DNA of 64,000 nucleotides from Lysinibacillus odysseyi 34hs-1 = NBRC 100172 (GTDB lineage: Bacteria; Bacillota; Bacilli; Bacillales_A; Planococcaceae), in contig NZ_BCVX01000004.1 of NCBI RefSeq assembly GCF_001591965.1, positions 62,001 through 126,000 on the forward strand. Direction: 5' to 3'. Below are positions 1-8,684 of the stretch, in pieces; within the stretch, counting starts at the first letter, position 1, and the number at the start of each line of letters is the position of its first letter. A program made the translations under genes and the position numbers. A model generated the notes under the pieces. It ran no database searches, had not been told where the DNA came from, and saw only the letters and a program-made list of their open reading frames with translations.

Positions 1-31
1 AAGGCGAACTATTTTATATTATATATTAAGT

Positions 32-157
32 AATGTTCGTATATTGTATTTCTTAATGAAAGCGTTACCGTTCCCTATATCTCCTAATGTGACTGAATTT
101 ACAGAAAAATCGAGTCTGCTTTTTAAAAGAGAGATAGTAAACAGCAAAACGAACATT
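32..157. promoter_or_regulatory. Leader of the flavoprotein gene with inverted 9-mer and cre-like site
   Basis: Bases 1-246 hold no gene. The 9-mer AATGTTCGT at 32-40 recurs inverted at 149-157. Between them TGAAAGCGTTACCG (57-70, with A at 56) fits the CcpA cre consensus WTGNAANCGNWNNCW except for the last base. HprK and Crh, which supply the CcpA cofactor, are encoded in the same window. The cre call is from motif only; the 9-mer may be an operator (see findings). Confidence 0.45.
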
Positions 158-246
158 CCAAAAAGGACACAATTTTGACAAGAAGGGCAGGGAAAGGAAT
201 GCCGCTTCGAGAAAGTAAATATTATACAAGTATTGGGGGTATGGGG

Positions 247-1893
247 ATGAAATACGATGTAATTGTAGTAGGGGCTGGCCTTGCTGGACTAACAGCGGTA
301 TGTGAATTAATTGACACAGGAAAAAAAGTATTGCTGGTCGATCAAGAACTGGCCTCCTCTATTGGTGGACAGGCATATTGGTCGTTTGGTGGATTATTTC
401 TGGTCGATTCACCTGAACAGCGAAGGATGGGGGTTAAGGACAGCTATGAGCTGGCTTGGCAGGATTGGATAGGGACCGCCGGATTTGACCGCCTCGAAGA
501 TGAGGATTCATGGGGGTATAAATGGGCGAAAGCTTATGTGGAGTTCGCTGCCGGCGAGAAGTATACATGGCTGAAATCAAAAGGAATTAAGTTCTTTCCG
601 GTAGTCGGATGGGCAGAGCGGGGAGGAAGCCTAGCGGGAGGACACGGAAATTCTGTCCCGCGGTTCCATATTGTGTGGGGAACAGGCCCGGGGGTAGTCG
701 AACCGTTTGCACAAAAGGTGTTAGAGGCTGCTGGGAAAGGGGATATAAAGTATAAGCCCCGCCATAAAGTAACGGATTTATTAGTAGAGAATGGGGCCGT
801 TGTAGGCATTATAGGAAAAGAGCTTGAAGCGGATGATGTGGAAAGAGGAAGAGAAAGCTCACGTGTTGAAATAGGAGAATTTGAGTACCGTGCTGATGCG
901 GTCGTAATAGCAAGCGGCGGCATTGGAGCCAACTTAGAGCTTGTGAGGGAAAATTGGCCATCCCGTTTAGGCACCCCGCCGAACGAAATGGTAGCGGGCG
1001 TTCCTGCATATGTTGATGGGAGTATGCTTAAGATTGCAGAAAAAATCGGCAGCCGTCTCGTAAACAAGGATAGGATGTGGCATTATACAGAAGGTCTGAA
1101 AAATTGGAATCCAATTTGGCAAAATCACGGAATCCGTATATTGCCAGGACCTTCATCGATGTGGTTCGATGCCACAGGAAATCGTTTTACAGCACCGAAT
1201 TTTCCGGGCTTTGACACGCTAAGCACACTGGAGGCGATTCAAAAAACGGGATATGATTATTCATGGTTCATTTTAACGGAAAAAATTATTGAAAAAGAAT
1301 TTGCGCTCTCAGGATCAGAACAAAATTTGGATCTTACAAATAAAAGCATTCGGGATGTCATCAAACGGGCTCTTCCTGGACCGCCGGTTTCTGTGCAGGC
1401 GTTTAAAGAGTATGGAGAGGATTTTATCATTGCAAACAGCCTCAAGGAACTAGTGGAGGGGATGAATCAACTGGCAGGTAATGAAAATCTTGATTTCCTG
1501 CATATAAAAGAACAAATTCTGGCCCGTGACAGAGAAATTGAAAATACATTCACAAAGGATGCCCAAGTGACTGCTATACGCGGCGCACGAAACTATATAG
1601 GTGACAAACTTATTCGTGTAGCAAAGCCTCATAAACTTCTTGATCCGAAAGCAGGACCGCTTATTGCTGTCAGATTAAATATTTTGACACGAAAAACGCT
1701 TGGCGGTCTGCAAACCAATCTTGAGGGAGCTGTGTTAAATGAGGAAGGTAATAGAATTCCCGGGCTGTTTGCGGCAGGAGAGGTATGCGGATTTGGAGGG
1801 GGCGGTGTCCATGGATACCGTTCGCTGGAAGGAACTTTCCTTGGAGGATGTTTATTTACAGGGCGTCAAGTAGGGAAATATTTAAGTAATTAA
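247..1893 (+). CDS. FAD-dependent oxidoreductase (FAD_binding_2 / KsdD-like)
   Basis: Predicted flavoprotein dehydrogenase of about 548 residues. An N-terminal dinucleotide-binding motif GAGLAG lies at residues 9-14 and is followed by an acidic strand end (LLVDQE). The C-terminal FAD contact region (LFAAGEVCGFGGGG...YRSLEG) is typical of 3-ketosteroid 1-dehydrogenase/fumarate reductase-like proteins, often annotated FAD-binding dehydrogenase. The frame is open from TTG at 175, but the family fold starts at MKYDVIVVG, so ATG 247 is preferred; ATG 241 and TTG 175 (preceded by AAAGGA) remain possible. A crotonase gene follows after 60 bp, so the pair may degrade an acyl-CoA or cyclic substrate. 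The substrate is unknown. Confidence 0.8.
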   Translation: MKYDVIVVGAGLAGLTAVCELIDTGKKVLLVDQELASSIGGQAYWSFGGLFLVDSPEQRRMGVKDSYELAWQDWIGTAGFDRLEDEDSWGYKWAKAYVEFAAGEKYTWLKSKGIKFFPVVGWAERGGSLAGGHGNSVPRFHIVWGTGPGVVEPFAQKVLEAAGKGDIKYKPRHKVTDLLVENGAVVGIIGKELEADDVERGRESSRVEIGEFEYRADAVVIASGGIGANLELVRENWPSRLGTPPNEMVAGVPAYVDGSMLKIAEKIGSRLVNKDRMWHYTEGLKNWNPIWQNHGIRILPGPSSMWFDATGNRFTAPNFPGFDTLSTLEAIQKTGYDYSWFILTEKIIEKEFALSGSEQNLDLTNKSIRDVIKRALPGPPVSVQAFKEYGEDFIIANSLKELVEGMNQLAGNENLDFLHIKEQILARDREIENTFTKDAQVTAIRGARNYIGDKLIRVAKPHKLLDPKAGPLIAVRLNILTRKTLGGLQTNLEGAVLNEEGNRIPGLFAAGEVCGFGGGGVHGYRSLEGTFLGGCLFTGRQVGKYLSN

Positions 1894-1953
1894 AGGGTTT
1901 TAAAAGAAAGTGTCGAAATAGTGAATGAGGATTCATAAAAAGGGGTGTAGAAG

Positions 1954-2736
1954 ATGAATTATGAAACAATTGTGTTGGAAATATTAGAACGGAAGGCGAT
2001 TTTAACATTAGATCGGCCAAATGCCATGAATGCCATGGACTTTACGATGATGCGTGAGCTAGCGGACTGCTTTGAATCGCTACATAATGAAAAAGACATC
2101 CAAGTTCTGGTCATTAAAGGAGCAGGAAAGGTGTTTTCAGCAGGCGGAGATATAAAAATGATGCTTGCTTCCAATGATTTTTCAGACTTTGGGGATATCA
2201 TGGGACATATATCCCGGTTAGTAAAAGCTTATTACACACTACCGATGATTACAGTAGCCCAAATCCATGGTGCTTCAGCGGGGCTCGGCTTCAGTCTCGC
2301 ACTAGGAAGTGATATTATCGTAGCGGAGGAAACAAGCAAGCTGGCGATGAACTTCATTGGAATTGGTCTGATCCCGGATGGTGGAGGTCACTTCTTTATG
2401 AAGGAGCGGTTAGGTACGCCAAAAGCAAAACAGATGATTTGGGAAGGCAAGGTGCTTAATGGGGAAGAGGCTCTCTCCCTTGGATTAGTCGATTATAATG
2501 TCCCAAGCGGCACCTTGGCAGCGACAGTCGATCAAATTGTTGGGAAACTGCTTGCTTCACCAATCGCTGCTATGCTGGAAACTAAAAAAATATTGCATAA
2601 TGCAAAGCTGGCAGAGCTTGAAGCTATTCTTGATGCAGAGGCGAAAGGACAGACAGCAATGCGTCATACAAAGGACCATTTAGAGGGAATTGAGGCGTTT
2701 GTTGAAAAACGATCTCCGGAGTTTATCGGAAAGTAA
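1954..2736 (+). CDS. Enoyl-CoA hydratase/isomerase family (crotonase) protein
   Basis: A 260-residue crotonase-fold protein with a good RBS (AAAGGGGTG) and ATG start. The acyl-CoA and oxyanion-hole segment AGGDIKMM is at residues 63-70 and HGASAGLGFSLA at 105-116. By alignment from memory, the two glutamates of classical hydratases (rat Glu144/Glu164) fall on Ser114 and about Gly136, while Asp142 in IPDGGG is conserved. An activity other than plain hydration is therefore possible. It lies downstream of the flavoprotein and ends in a terminator, so the two probably form one operon. Confidence 0.85.
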   Translation: MNYETIVLEILERKAILTLDRPNAMNAMDFTMMRELADCFESLHNEKDIQVLVIKGAGKVFSAGGDIKMMLASNDFSDFGDIMGHISRLVKAYYTLPMITVAQIHGASAGLGFSLALGSDIIVAEETSKLAMNFIGIGLIPDGGGHFFMKERLGTPKAKQMIWEGKVLNGEEALSLGLVDYNVPSGTLAATVDQIVGKLLASPIAAMLETKKILHNAKLAELEAILDAEAKGQTAMRHTKDHLEGIEAFVEKRSPEFIGK

Positions 2737-2745
2737 TAAAAGAAG

Positions 2746-2777
2746 GGATACCTCGCTTTAGGCGGGTTATCCTTTTT
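2746..2777 (+). terminator. Rho-independent terminator after the crotonase gene
   Basis: Imperfect hairpin GGATACCTCGC / GGCGGGTTATCC with a TTTA-containing loop, followed by TTTTT. Confidence 0.75.
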
Positions 2778-2852
2778 AATTGCGATTAAAACCTGTACAG
2801 CGCCAGTGCAAATAATTATGATGATGCAGGGCTGAAAAATGGGGGATTATAA

Positions 2853-4019
2853 ATGGAACAAATAATATACTGTCTTCAAGAAGGTCAGCTCATTCATCAT
2901 ATATACTGCCCGACAGCTGAAGAAACAATCGCTGTATGTGAGGCAGAGCTTGCAATGTTGCAGGGTGATAAAAAAATTTACGTTGAAGTCCCTTTTGAAC
3001 AGTTTGAACGCATATTTTTATATTTTGACGAATTGGACTCGATCAAACAGGGGGCTTTTACGTATAGACAAGCATGGCATATTGCAAAGTCAGGTAATAT
3101 CCGTCATTTAATGATAAACGAGTATGACCGGGTCTTCTTCGAAAAAGAAGCAATTGGCATGAGCACCGCTTTGGCATTTGCACAAAGTAAGTGGAATGGA
3201 GCTTCCCGGGAAGAAGCGCTTGAAAATGCAGTCATGACAGGGTTGGCTGTTATAGGTGAGGCATTTATAGCTGAGCTCATCACTGCTTTTGAGCTATGTG
3301 CCAATGAAAATAGGAAACTGCAGGCAGAAGATGGAGCGGCAGATGCAAGAAGAAACAGGATAAAGACTATCGTAAACAGAGTAGCTGAGAAAGCTGCAAA
3401 AAAAGTTATGTACAGTTCTTTCATAGAGAAAAAGACAACTGCGATCCTGCATGCCGATATAGTGACAGGAGCGCTTATTACAGGGGGAATGTCAGGTGCA
3501 GATATCACAAGAATTATCAAAGGACAGATGTCACCTGCCGAGTTATTTAAAAGTGTTCCTAAAAGTGCTGCCAGTATAGTTGGGAGTATCATCGGCTTAC
3601 TAATCGGCGGCGGTATAGGGTTGCAGATTCCGGATGTCAGTACAGCAGTTATTAGCTTGATCGGCGGGATAACCGGTCTCATTCTTGGAAGTATGCTGGC
3701 GGCGAAAATTGTAAAGAGAGCAGTAAATTTTTTGATGAAGGATGATACAGCGAAAATGTTAGAAGTTTTTAATGAGCAGCTGGCGGTAGCTGCTGAAGAC
3801 TTTCTGCTAAATGAACAGGAACTGCGGCAGGCATTAAGCATTTTCAAGGAAAGGTATGACATGCTAAAAGAGCTTCGAGCCATGCATGCTGCAAAGGATC
3901 GAAAAGCGTATGCTAATTCGCTCATTGGGGATGAATTAATCCGTATTGTCAGATCACGCCTGTATCTGCAAATGCCGACAAATGGAGAACTTTACCAGGC
4001 TATTGAAAGACTGCAGTAA
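2853..4019 (+). CDS. Uncharacterised membrane protein with glycine-rich hairpin
   Basis: I do not recognise this 388-residue protein. The ATG follows GGGGGATTATAA. The N-terminal half is soluble and mixed alpha/beta with no signal peptide. Near residues 230-290 there are two hydrophobic segments rich in Gly (IIGLLIGGGIG and LIGGITGLILGSMLAAK) separated by a short polar turn, like a glycine-zipper transmembrane hairpin. The C-terminal ~100 residues are charged and helical. It stands alone between two terminators, with yhzD convergent. Membrane insertion is inferred from composition only. Confidence 0.7.
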   Translation: MEQIIYCLQEGQLIHHIYCPTAEETIAVCEAELAMLQGDKKIYVEVPFEQFERIFLYFDELDSIKQGAFTYRQAWHIAKSGNIRHLMINEYDRVFFEKEAIGMSTALAFAQSKWNGASREEALENAVMTGLAVIGEAFIAELITAFELCANENRKLQAEDGAADARRNRIKTIVNRVAEKAAKKVMYSSFIEKKTTAILHADIVTGALITGGMSGADITRIIKGQMSPAELFKSVPKSAASIVGSIIGLLIGGGIGLQIPDVSTAVISLIGGITGLILGSMLAAKIVKRAVNFLMKDDTAKMLEVFNEQLAVAAEDFLLNEQELRQALSIFKERYDMLKELRAMHAAKDRKAYANSLIGDELIRIVRSRLYLQMPTNGELYQAIERLQ

Positions 4020-4075
4020 AAAGAGATGCCCCTGGGTAAACCTATATCTTAAAAAGTATCGAAGAAAAACATAAA

Positions 4076-4099
4076 GACAAAGTCAGAAATGACTTTGTC
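4076..4099. terminator. Bidirectional hairpin between the membrane protein gene and yhzD
   Basis: Perfect 10-bp stem GACAAAGTCA / TGACTTTGTC with a GAAA loop, lying between two convergent genes. T-tracts are short on both sides. Confidence 0.65.
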
Positions 4100-4112
4100 T
4101 CACTATGTAAGC

Positions 4113-4298
4113 CTACACATGAAAAAGAATTAATTTCCCCGATTTATTGACTAGTCGGTGTGTTTTTTCAGCAACACCTTTTTCGTCAATTTGTTTTTGC
4201 CCCTCGACCTTGGCCTTATCATCATTTTCGAAAGTCCACACTTCATCAAACAATGTTTCCCCAGTTTTTTCAAATGCAGTGAATCGATAGTTTTCCAT
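4113..4298 (-). CDS. yhzD: YhzD-like small protein
   Basis: A 61-residue protein starting MENYRFTAFEKTGE and ending SGKLILFHV. The pattern of a FDKTGE-like N-terminus, an acidic middle and a THR...SGKLLLFH end matches what I recall of B. subtilis YhzD, which also sits beside yhaM. Start chosen at ATG 4298 behind AAAGGGTGA; GTG 4307 is in frame but overlaps the RBS. Function unknown; no membrane segment. Confidence 0.75.
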   Translation of the reverse strand: MENYRFTAFEKTGETLFDEVWTFENDDKAKVEGQKQIDEKGVAEKTHRLVNKSGKLILFHV

Positions 4299-4439
4299 TT
4301 TACTCACCCTTTATTTTACAAGATAAAACTATTATACATGAAAATTCTCATTAATTCACAGAACTATCTGTATAATGTCGGAGATTTTCGAAAATATGAC
4401 ATGTTGATGAACGATAAAAAATAGTTCATCCAAGGTTTT

Positions 4440-4770
4440 TAACAGATAAAATAAGAAATAAATGATAGAACAGAACTTTTGTCTGTCTATTTAGGAAGTT
4501 TCGCTATAAGTTGGGGATAACAAGCTAGTTTTATAACAAGTTGGTTAGAGCGGCGCCCGGTGATTCCTTTCGGATCGGCACATGCAGAAAATCCAATCGT
4601 TTTGAGGTCTATCTTCTAAATCATTTAGTTGGAGCTGTACCTCCGGGGAAGCATCCAGCCAGAATGGAAACCGATCCTAGGTTCCGGGGATGAACTTATT
4701 CAGGGCTTCACTTTTAAATTTTGGAAATAAACCCTTTTCAATCGAAAAGGGCGACAAATGCATGATACAA
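4440..4770. other. Non-coding region upstream of yhaM with possible RNA structure
   Basis: No convincing ORF. GGATCGG (4572-4578) is complementary to CCGATCC (4671-4677), enclosing ~90 nt with a smaller hairpin GGAG/CTCC (4631-4644). A perfect 8-bp hairpin CCCTTTTC-AATC-GAAAAGGG follows at 4732-4751; its T-rich side would serve minus-strand transcription. TACAAT at 4766-4771 with TCGAAA 18 bp upstream is a weak candidate yhaM promoter. I do not recognise any known riboswitch or ncRNA here. Confidence 0.3.
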
Positions 4771-4826
4771 TAAGGGAGTAGCAAAAAAGGACAGTGAGTT
4801 AACAGTTAGTAAAGGAGCGATTGTTC

Positions 4827-5762
4827 GTGAAAGGGATTACGAGACTCCAGGTGGGGGAACAGGTTGATCAATATTTATTAATAAAAGAAGCAAAAAAAGG
4901 CGTCACAACGGTGGGGAAGCCTTTTATGTCACTTATTCTTCAGGATCGCAGCGGAGATATCGAGGCAAAGCTATGGGATACAAATGAGGAGCATGAACAA
5001 ACATACCGTGCGCAAGTAATCGTTCGGGTAGGGGGAGAAATCCACGATTATCGTGGGAAAAATCAATTACGCATTAAACAAATTCGGGTGGCGCGTCCAG
5101 ATGAAAATATTCAAATTAGTGATTTACTTCCTACTTCTTCAATTCCAAAAGAACAGCTATACGAGGAGCTAACACAATTTTTCTTTGAAATAAAAAATCC
5201 GCACATTTCACGTATTACTCGTCATCTCATTAAAAAGCATCAGGAGAGCTTGATGATTTACCCAGCGGCTTCTAAAAATCATCATGATTACGCGTCAGGG
5301 CTCCTTGATCATGTTGTATCAATGCTTCGCTTAAGCAAGGCAATCTGTGAGCTCTATCCAACGCTGAATAAGGATTTAATGTACGCAGGTATTATTCTGC
5401 ACGATATAGGGAAAGTCATCGAATTAACAGGTCCTGTCGGTACGGCATATACAGTAGAGGGCAACTTACTCGGCCATATTACTATTATGGTGAATGAGAT
5501 TGGCCAGGCTGCGAAGGAATTGAATATTGAAGGCGAGGAAGTAATGCTGCTTCAACATTTAGTATTGTCGCATCATGGGAAGGAAGAATGGGGCAGTCCA
5601 AAAAAACCGATGATCCAAGAGGCGGAGATCCTGCACTATATCGATAATATTGATGCGAAGATGAATATGCTGACACGTGCACTTGATAAGACAAATCCTG
5701 GGGAATTTACAGAACGGCTATTCCCGCTTGATAACCGCTCATTTTATAAGCCATTAATTTAA
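4827..5762 (+). CDS. yhaM: 3'-5' exoribonuclease YhaM
   Basis: About 311 residues. An N-terminal OB-fold nucleic-acid-binding domain ([19 protein letters not shown] onward, with GDIEAKLWD) is followed by an HD phosphohydrolase domain ([12 protein letters not shown]..., then LHDIGK, and LSHHG). These metal-binding His/Asp motifs fit the YhaM family of single-strand 3'-5' exonucleases acting in RNA turnover. GTG 4827 is 9 nt from AAAGGAG and matches the family N-terminus better than the in-frame TTG at 4821, which is too close. A strong bidirectional terminator follows. Confidence 0.93.
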   Translation: MKGITRLQVGEQVDQYLLIKEAKKGVTTVGKPFMSLILQDRSGDIEAKLWDTNEEHEQTYRAQVIVRVGGEIHDYRGKNQLRIKQIRVARPDENIQISDLLPTSSIPKEQLYEELTQFFFEIKNPHISRITRHLIKKHQESLMIYPAASKNHHDYASGLLDHVVSMLRLSKAICELYPTLNKDLMYAGIILHDIGKVIELTGPVGTAYTVEGNLLGHITIMVNEIGQAAKELNIEGEEVMLLQHLVLSHHGKEEWGSPKKPMIQEAEILHYIDNIDAKMNMLTRALDKTNPGEFTERLFPLDNRSFYKPLI

Positions 5763-5792
5763 AGAAGATGGTTCAGTATCCCATCAACAAAC

Positions 5793-5828
5793 AACCTCAA
5801 GGTAAATACCTTGAGGTTATTTGTTTTT
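5793..5828. terminator. Bidirectional terminator between yhaM and serC
   Basis: Perfect 11-bp stem AACCTCAAGGT / ACCTTGAGGTT with a 4-nt loop, T-rich on the plus side, between two convergent genes. Confidence 0.85.
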
Positions 5829-5850
5829 AGAAGAAACATCTGATCAACGC

Positions 5851-6948
5851 TTACTGATGATCCTGCTGGAATTTTACCATGAAGTCAGCTAGTGCCTGGC
5901 AAGCTTCACGTGGTACGGCATTATAGGCAGATGCGCGGCAGCCGCCAACTGAGCGGTGGCCGTTCAACCCGACAAATCCTGCTGCTTTTGCTTCAGCCAG
6001 GAATTTTTTCTCCAATTCCTCATCTGTCACGCGGAACGTAATATTCATGAGTGAACGGGAATCTTTTTCGGCATGACCTTTATAGAATCCGTTAGATTGG
6101 TCAATGACGTTATAAATTAAAGCAGCTTTTTCCTCGTTATTTTTAGCTACCTGCTCTAGTCCGCCCTTGTTTTCTACCCATTTTAATACTTCCCCAAGCA
6201 TATAGATACCGAATGTTGGTGGTGTATTGTAAAGAGAGTTGTTGTCGGCATGCGTAGAATACTTCAACATTGTCGGGATATTTTGGTTTTCTTTTTCCAG
6301 TAAATCCTTGCGCATAATGACAACCGTTACACCGGAAGGGCCCAAGTTTTTCTGTGCGCCTGCATAAATAATACCGAATTTTGAAACATCCACTGGTGTA
6401 GATAAGATGTCAGAAGACATGTCTGCCACTAAAGGAACATTCCCTGTATCGGGGAATACCTTCCATTGTGTTCCGAAAATCGTGTTATTGGAAGTTAAGT
6501 GTACATATGCATCATCTTCATTCCATGTGATCTCTTGAATGGAAGGGATATTGCGGTACTTATTTTCTTTCGTAGAGGCAGCAGTAGCAATATTCCCGAA
6601 TAATTTCGCTTCTTTTACCGCCTTTTCAGACCATGAACCCGTTTGGATATAGCTGGCTGTTTTACCTTCCTGTAAAAAATTCATCGGAATCATTGCAAAC
6701 TGAAGGCTTGCCCCGCCTTGAAGGAATAACACCTCATAATTTTCAGGGATGCTATAAATTTTACGAAGTCGCTCAATGGCACCATTATGTACTTCTTCGA
6801 ATGTGGCACTGCGGTGGCTCATTTCCATAATGGACATGCCTGTGTTTTGGAAATCCAGTAATTCTTTTTGAGCCGTTTCTAATACTTCATATGGTAAAGC
6901 AGATGGACCGGCATTGAAGTTATATGCGCGTTTTGTCATAGTATTCAA
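5851..6948 (-). CDS. serC: Phosphoserine aminotransferase
   Basis: Makes 3-phosphoserine from 3-phosphohydroxypyruvate and glutamate using pyridoxal phosphate (serine biosynthesis, cytosol). Family marks are RAYNFNAGPSALP at the N-terminus, HRS, the PLP-lysine region GAQKNLGPSGV, and the C-terminal HRSVGGCRASAYNAV. Length about 365 residues is normal. Start: GGAG lies 8 nt before TTG 6948; the in-frame ATG at 6939 is closer to the family N-terminus but 17 nt from the RBS, and GTG 6957 abuts it. Monocistronic. Confidence 0.95.
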   Translation of the reverse strand: MNTMTKRAYNFNAGPSALPYEVLETAQKELLDFQNTGMSIMEMSHRSATFEEVHNGAIERLRKIYSIPENYEVLFLQGGASLQFAMIPMNFLQEGKTASYIQTGSWSEKAVKEAKLFGNIATAASTKENKYRNIPSIQEITWNEDDAYVHLTSNNTIFGTQWKVFPDTGNVPLVADMSSDILSTPVDVSKFGIIYAGAQKNLGPSGVTVVIMRKDLLEKENQNIPTMLKYSTHADNNSLYNTPPTFGIYMLGEVLKWVENKGGLEQVAKNNEEKAALIYNVIDQSNGFYKGHAEKDSRSLMNITFRVTDEELEKKFLAEAKAAGFVGLNGHRSVGGCRASAYNAVPREACQALADFMVKFQQDHQ

Positions 6949-7086
6949 ATGGAACACTCCTTCAGTAGGTTTGTTTATTTATTATAATATAATGTTCTAT
7001 AAAATAAATGGGAAAATTCTCAATAATTTTAACGGAAATGGCTGAAATGAAGGAAAAACCGTACTAACAGCAGTTGTTTGTGAAAA

Positions 7087-7098
7087 AATGTTCGTTTT
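7087..7098. repeat. 12-mer shared with the flavoprotein leader
   Basis: AATGTTCGTTTT here is the exact reverse complement of 146-157 upstream of the flavoprotein gene. It lies in the otherwise empty 6958-7341 interval between serC and the TetR gene and could be an operator for that regulator. Nothing else recognised in the interval apart from AT-rich sequence containing the serC promoter region. Confidence 0.3.
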
Positions 7099-7341
7099 CT
7101 AATGTATATTTTAATGGATGTCTTTCTCAATGGTCGTATTTGCTTATGCATGGCTAAAAATGAATGAAACGATAAAGAACAAAGGCAAATGAGGGAGCCA
7201 TTCGGTCACAAGGTCGATGATGTTCTTTTCATCAGCTTACTCTTTTGGGATAGTCAGCTGCATAACCGATAACAAGTGCTAACCATAGAGAACAATGTTA
7301 TAATCAAGGCATTTGAAGAACGCTTTACTGGGGTGAGCAAA

Positions 7342-7917
7342 TTGGCAAGAGAAAGGAAATTTACTGCCGAAGAAATCTTTCATGAAACAGAGAGACTTCT
7401 TTTAGAGGTAGGCTATGAGGGATACAATATCAGTCTGCTGGCGGAAGCATTGAATGTCTCCCGCGCGGCGATTTATAAGTACTATACAAACAAAGAGGAA
7501 TTGGTTGTTGATTTTATGCTTCAGCATATTTTGCGGATGATTGAAGCCTTTGGAAAGGTAGACAACACACAGCCATTTCAGGACCAGCTGGAGGAAGTAT
7601 TGGATATTGTATTAGCATCCAAGGATCTTCACCGCATCCTTTCGATCGCCCATGTTGTGGATACGAGGGGAAATGAAGAAATCGCCGGGAAACTGGTGCG
7701 CCTGAGCGAGCTGCATAGGGAAATGTATATACCGCTATATGCAATGGTAAACAAGGGGAAATCAGAAGGAATCTTGAACGAAGATATTCCAAACGAACTT
7801 ATGATTGCTTTTATCTTTCAAAGCATTGATTTACCGAATCATATGCAGATACCGGAAGAAACGTTTATTCAATCGGTCAAACAGCTTGTACGTACAGGCA
7901 TTATGAGAACAAAATAA
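7342..7917 (+). CDS. TetR/AcrR family transcriptional regulator
   Basis: About 191 residues. The N-terminal helix-turn-helix reads YEGYNISLLAEALNVSRA then IYKYYTNKEELV, the typical TetR DNA-binding domain. The rest is helical and should hold a ligand pocket and dimer interface. Start chosen at TTG 7342, 5 nt after GGGGTGAG; the frame stays open to GTG 7276 but has no RBS there. The gene is monocistronic with a strong terminator. Ligand and targets are unknown. The 12-mer shared with the flavoprotein leader is a possible link. Confidence 0.8.
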   Translation: MARERKFTAEEIFHETERLLLEVGYEGYNISLLAEALNVSRAAIYKYYTNKEELVVDFMLQHILRMIEAFGKVDNTQPFQDQLEEVLDIVLASKDLHRILSIAHVVDTRGNEEIAGKLVRLSELHREMYIPLYAMVNKGKSEGILNEDIPNELMIAFIFQSIDLPNHMQIPEETFIQSVKQLVRTGIMRTK

Positions 7918-7924
7918 TATAGGC

Positions 7925-7960
7925 AGGAGGGGGCAAAAGCTATTTTGCGCCCTCCTTTTT
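7925..7960 (+). terminator. Terminator of the TetR gene
   Basis: 14-bp stem AGGAGGGGGCAAAA / TTTTGCGCCCTCCT (one mismatch) with a GCTA loop, followed by TTTT. Confidence 0.9.
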
Positions 7961-8079
7961 ATACGAAAGGGCTTGGACTTTTAGTACGGATGTTAAACTA
8001 TAACCTTTTTAGAAACAGGTTGTCCTGTTGCCAAAAATATGCCAGTATAGAAGGGAGTAATGACAAGGAGGATAAAAGT

Positions 8080-8418
8080 ATGGCGAATTTGCCAAATTGC
8101 CCCCAGTGTAACGGGGAATATACATATGAGGATGGCGTCAATTATGTATGCCCTATGTGTGGTCATGAATGGTCACAAACAGCAGAGGAACACGCTGAGG
8201 AAGGGCTGGTAGTGCGCGATGCTAACGGAAACTTGCTCCAGGATGGCGATACGGTGACAGTAATCAAGGATTTGAAAGTCAAAGGGAGCTCACAAGCCTT
8301 AAAGCAGGGAACAAAGGTAAAGGGTATTCGTTTAGTGGAAGGCGATCATAATATTGACTGTAAAATTGATGGCTTCGGTGGTATGAAGTTAAAATCGGAG
8401 TTTGTAAAGAAAATCTGA
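8080..8418 (+). CDS. PhnA/YjdM-family zinc-ribbon protein
   Basis: A 112-residue protein beginning [19 protein letters not shown]. Paired cysteines CPQC and CPMC form a zinc ribbon. The C-terminal PhnA domain follows ([21 protein letters not shown]...[27 protein letters not shown]). Such proteins are annotated as alkylphosphonate utilisation PhnA or YjdM, though a role in phosphonate use is not established for this subgroup. The ATG is preceded by AAGGAGGATAAAAGT; the open frame further upstream (to 7945) crosses a terminator and is not coding. Confidence 0.88.
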   Translation: MANLPNCPQCNGEYTYEDGVNYVCPMCGHEWSQTAEEHAEEGLVVRDANGNLLQDGDTVTVIKDLKVKGSSQALKQGTKVKGIRLVEGDHNIDCKIDGFGGMKLKSEFVKKI

Positions 8419-8438
8419 TTCTTTTTATTGAAAAGGCA

Positions 8439-8477
8439 AATAGACGCAGCTGGGGTTATACCCGGGCTGCGTCTATT
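8439..8477 (+). terminator. Terminator after the PhnA-like gene
   Basis: 12-bp stem AATAGACGCAGC / GCTGCGTCTATT. The interval 8480-8684 beyond it holds no recognisable gene. Confidence 0.75.
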
Positions 8478-8684
8478 GTTTGTAATAAAATAAAGAAACG
8501 GTATGCAGTGAAACATGAGAAAATCATAGTTGTCCAACTGTCATGTTTCATGCAAGCATTGCTTTACAAAGAAGCAGGGGAGTCAAGAAACCTTGTGTAA
8601 AGTGCGGATTGCATGATCTTTACCTAAGGATCGTTCTTTTAAAAGGAACTCCGATGCTTAAAAGAGCACGAAACTGCTGATTGC

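Noticed and set aside
534-1067. 177-codon minus-strand frame
   Set aside because: Lies fully inside the flavoprotein gene, which has clear FAD motifs; composition rich in Ser/Pro as expected for an antisense shadow.
3104-3925. 273-codon open frame on the minus strand
   Set aside because: Shadow of the membrane protein gene on the plus strand; low-complexity composition, no RBS.
4530-4580. Possible tRNA: GTTGGTTAGAGC resembles a tRNA D-arm
   Set aside because: No matching anticodon stem, T-arm (GGTTCGA) or acceptor stem follows.
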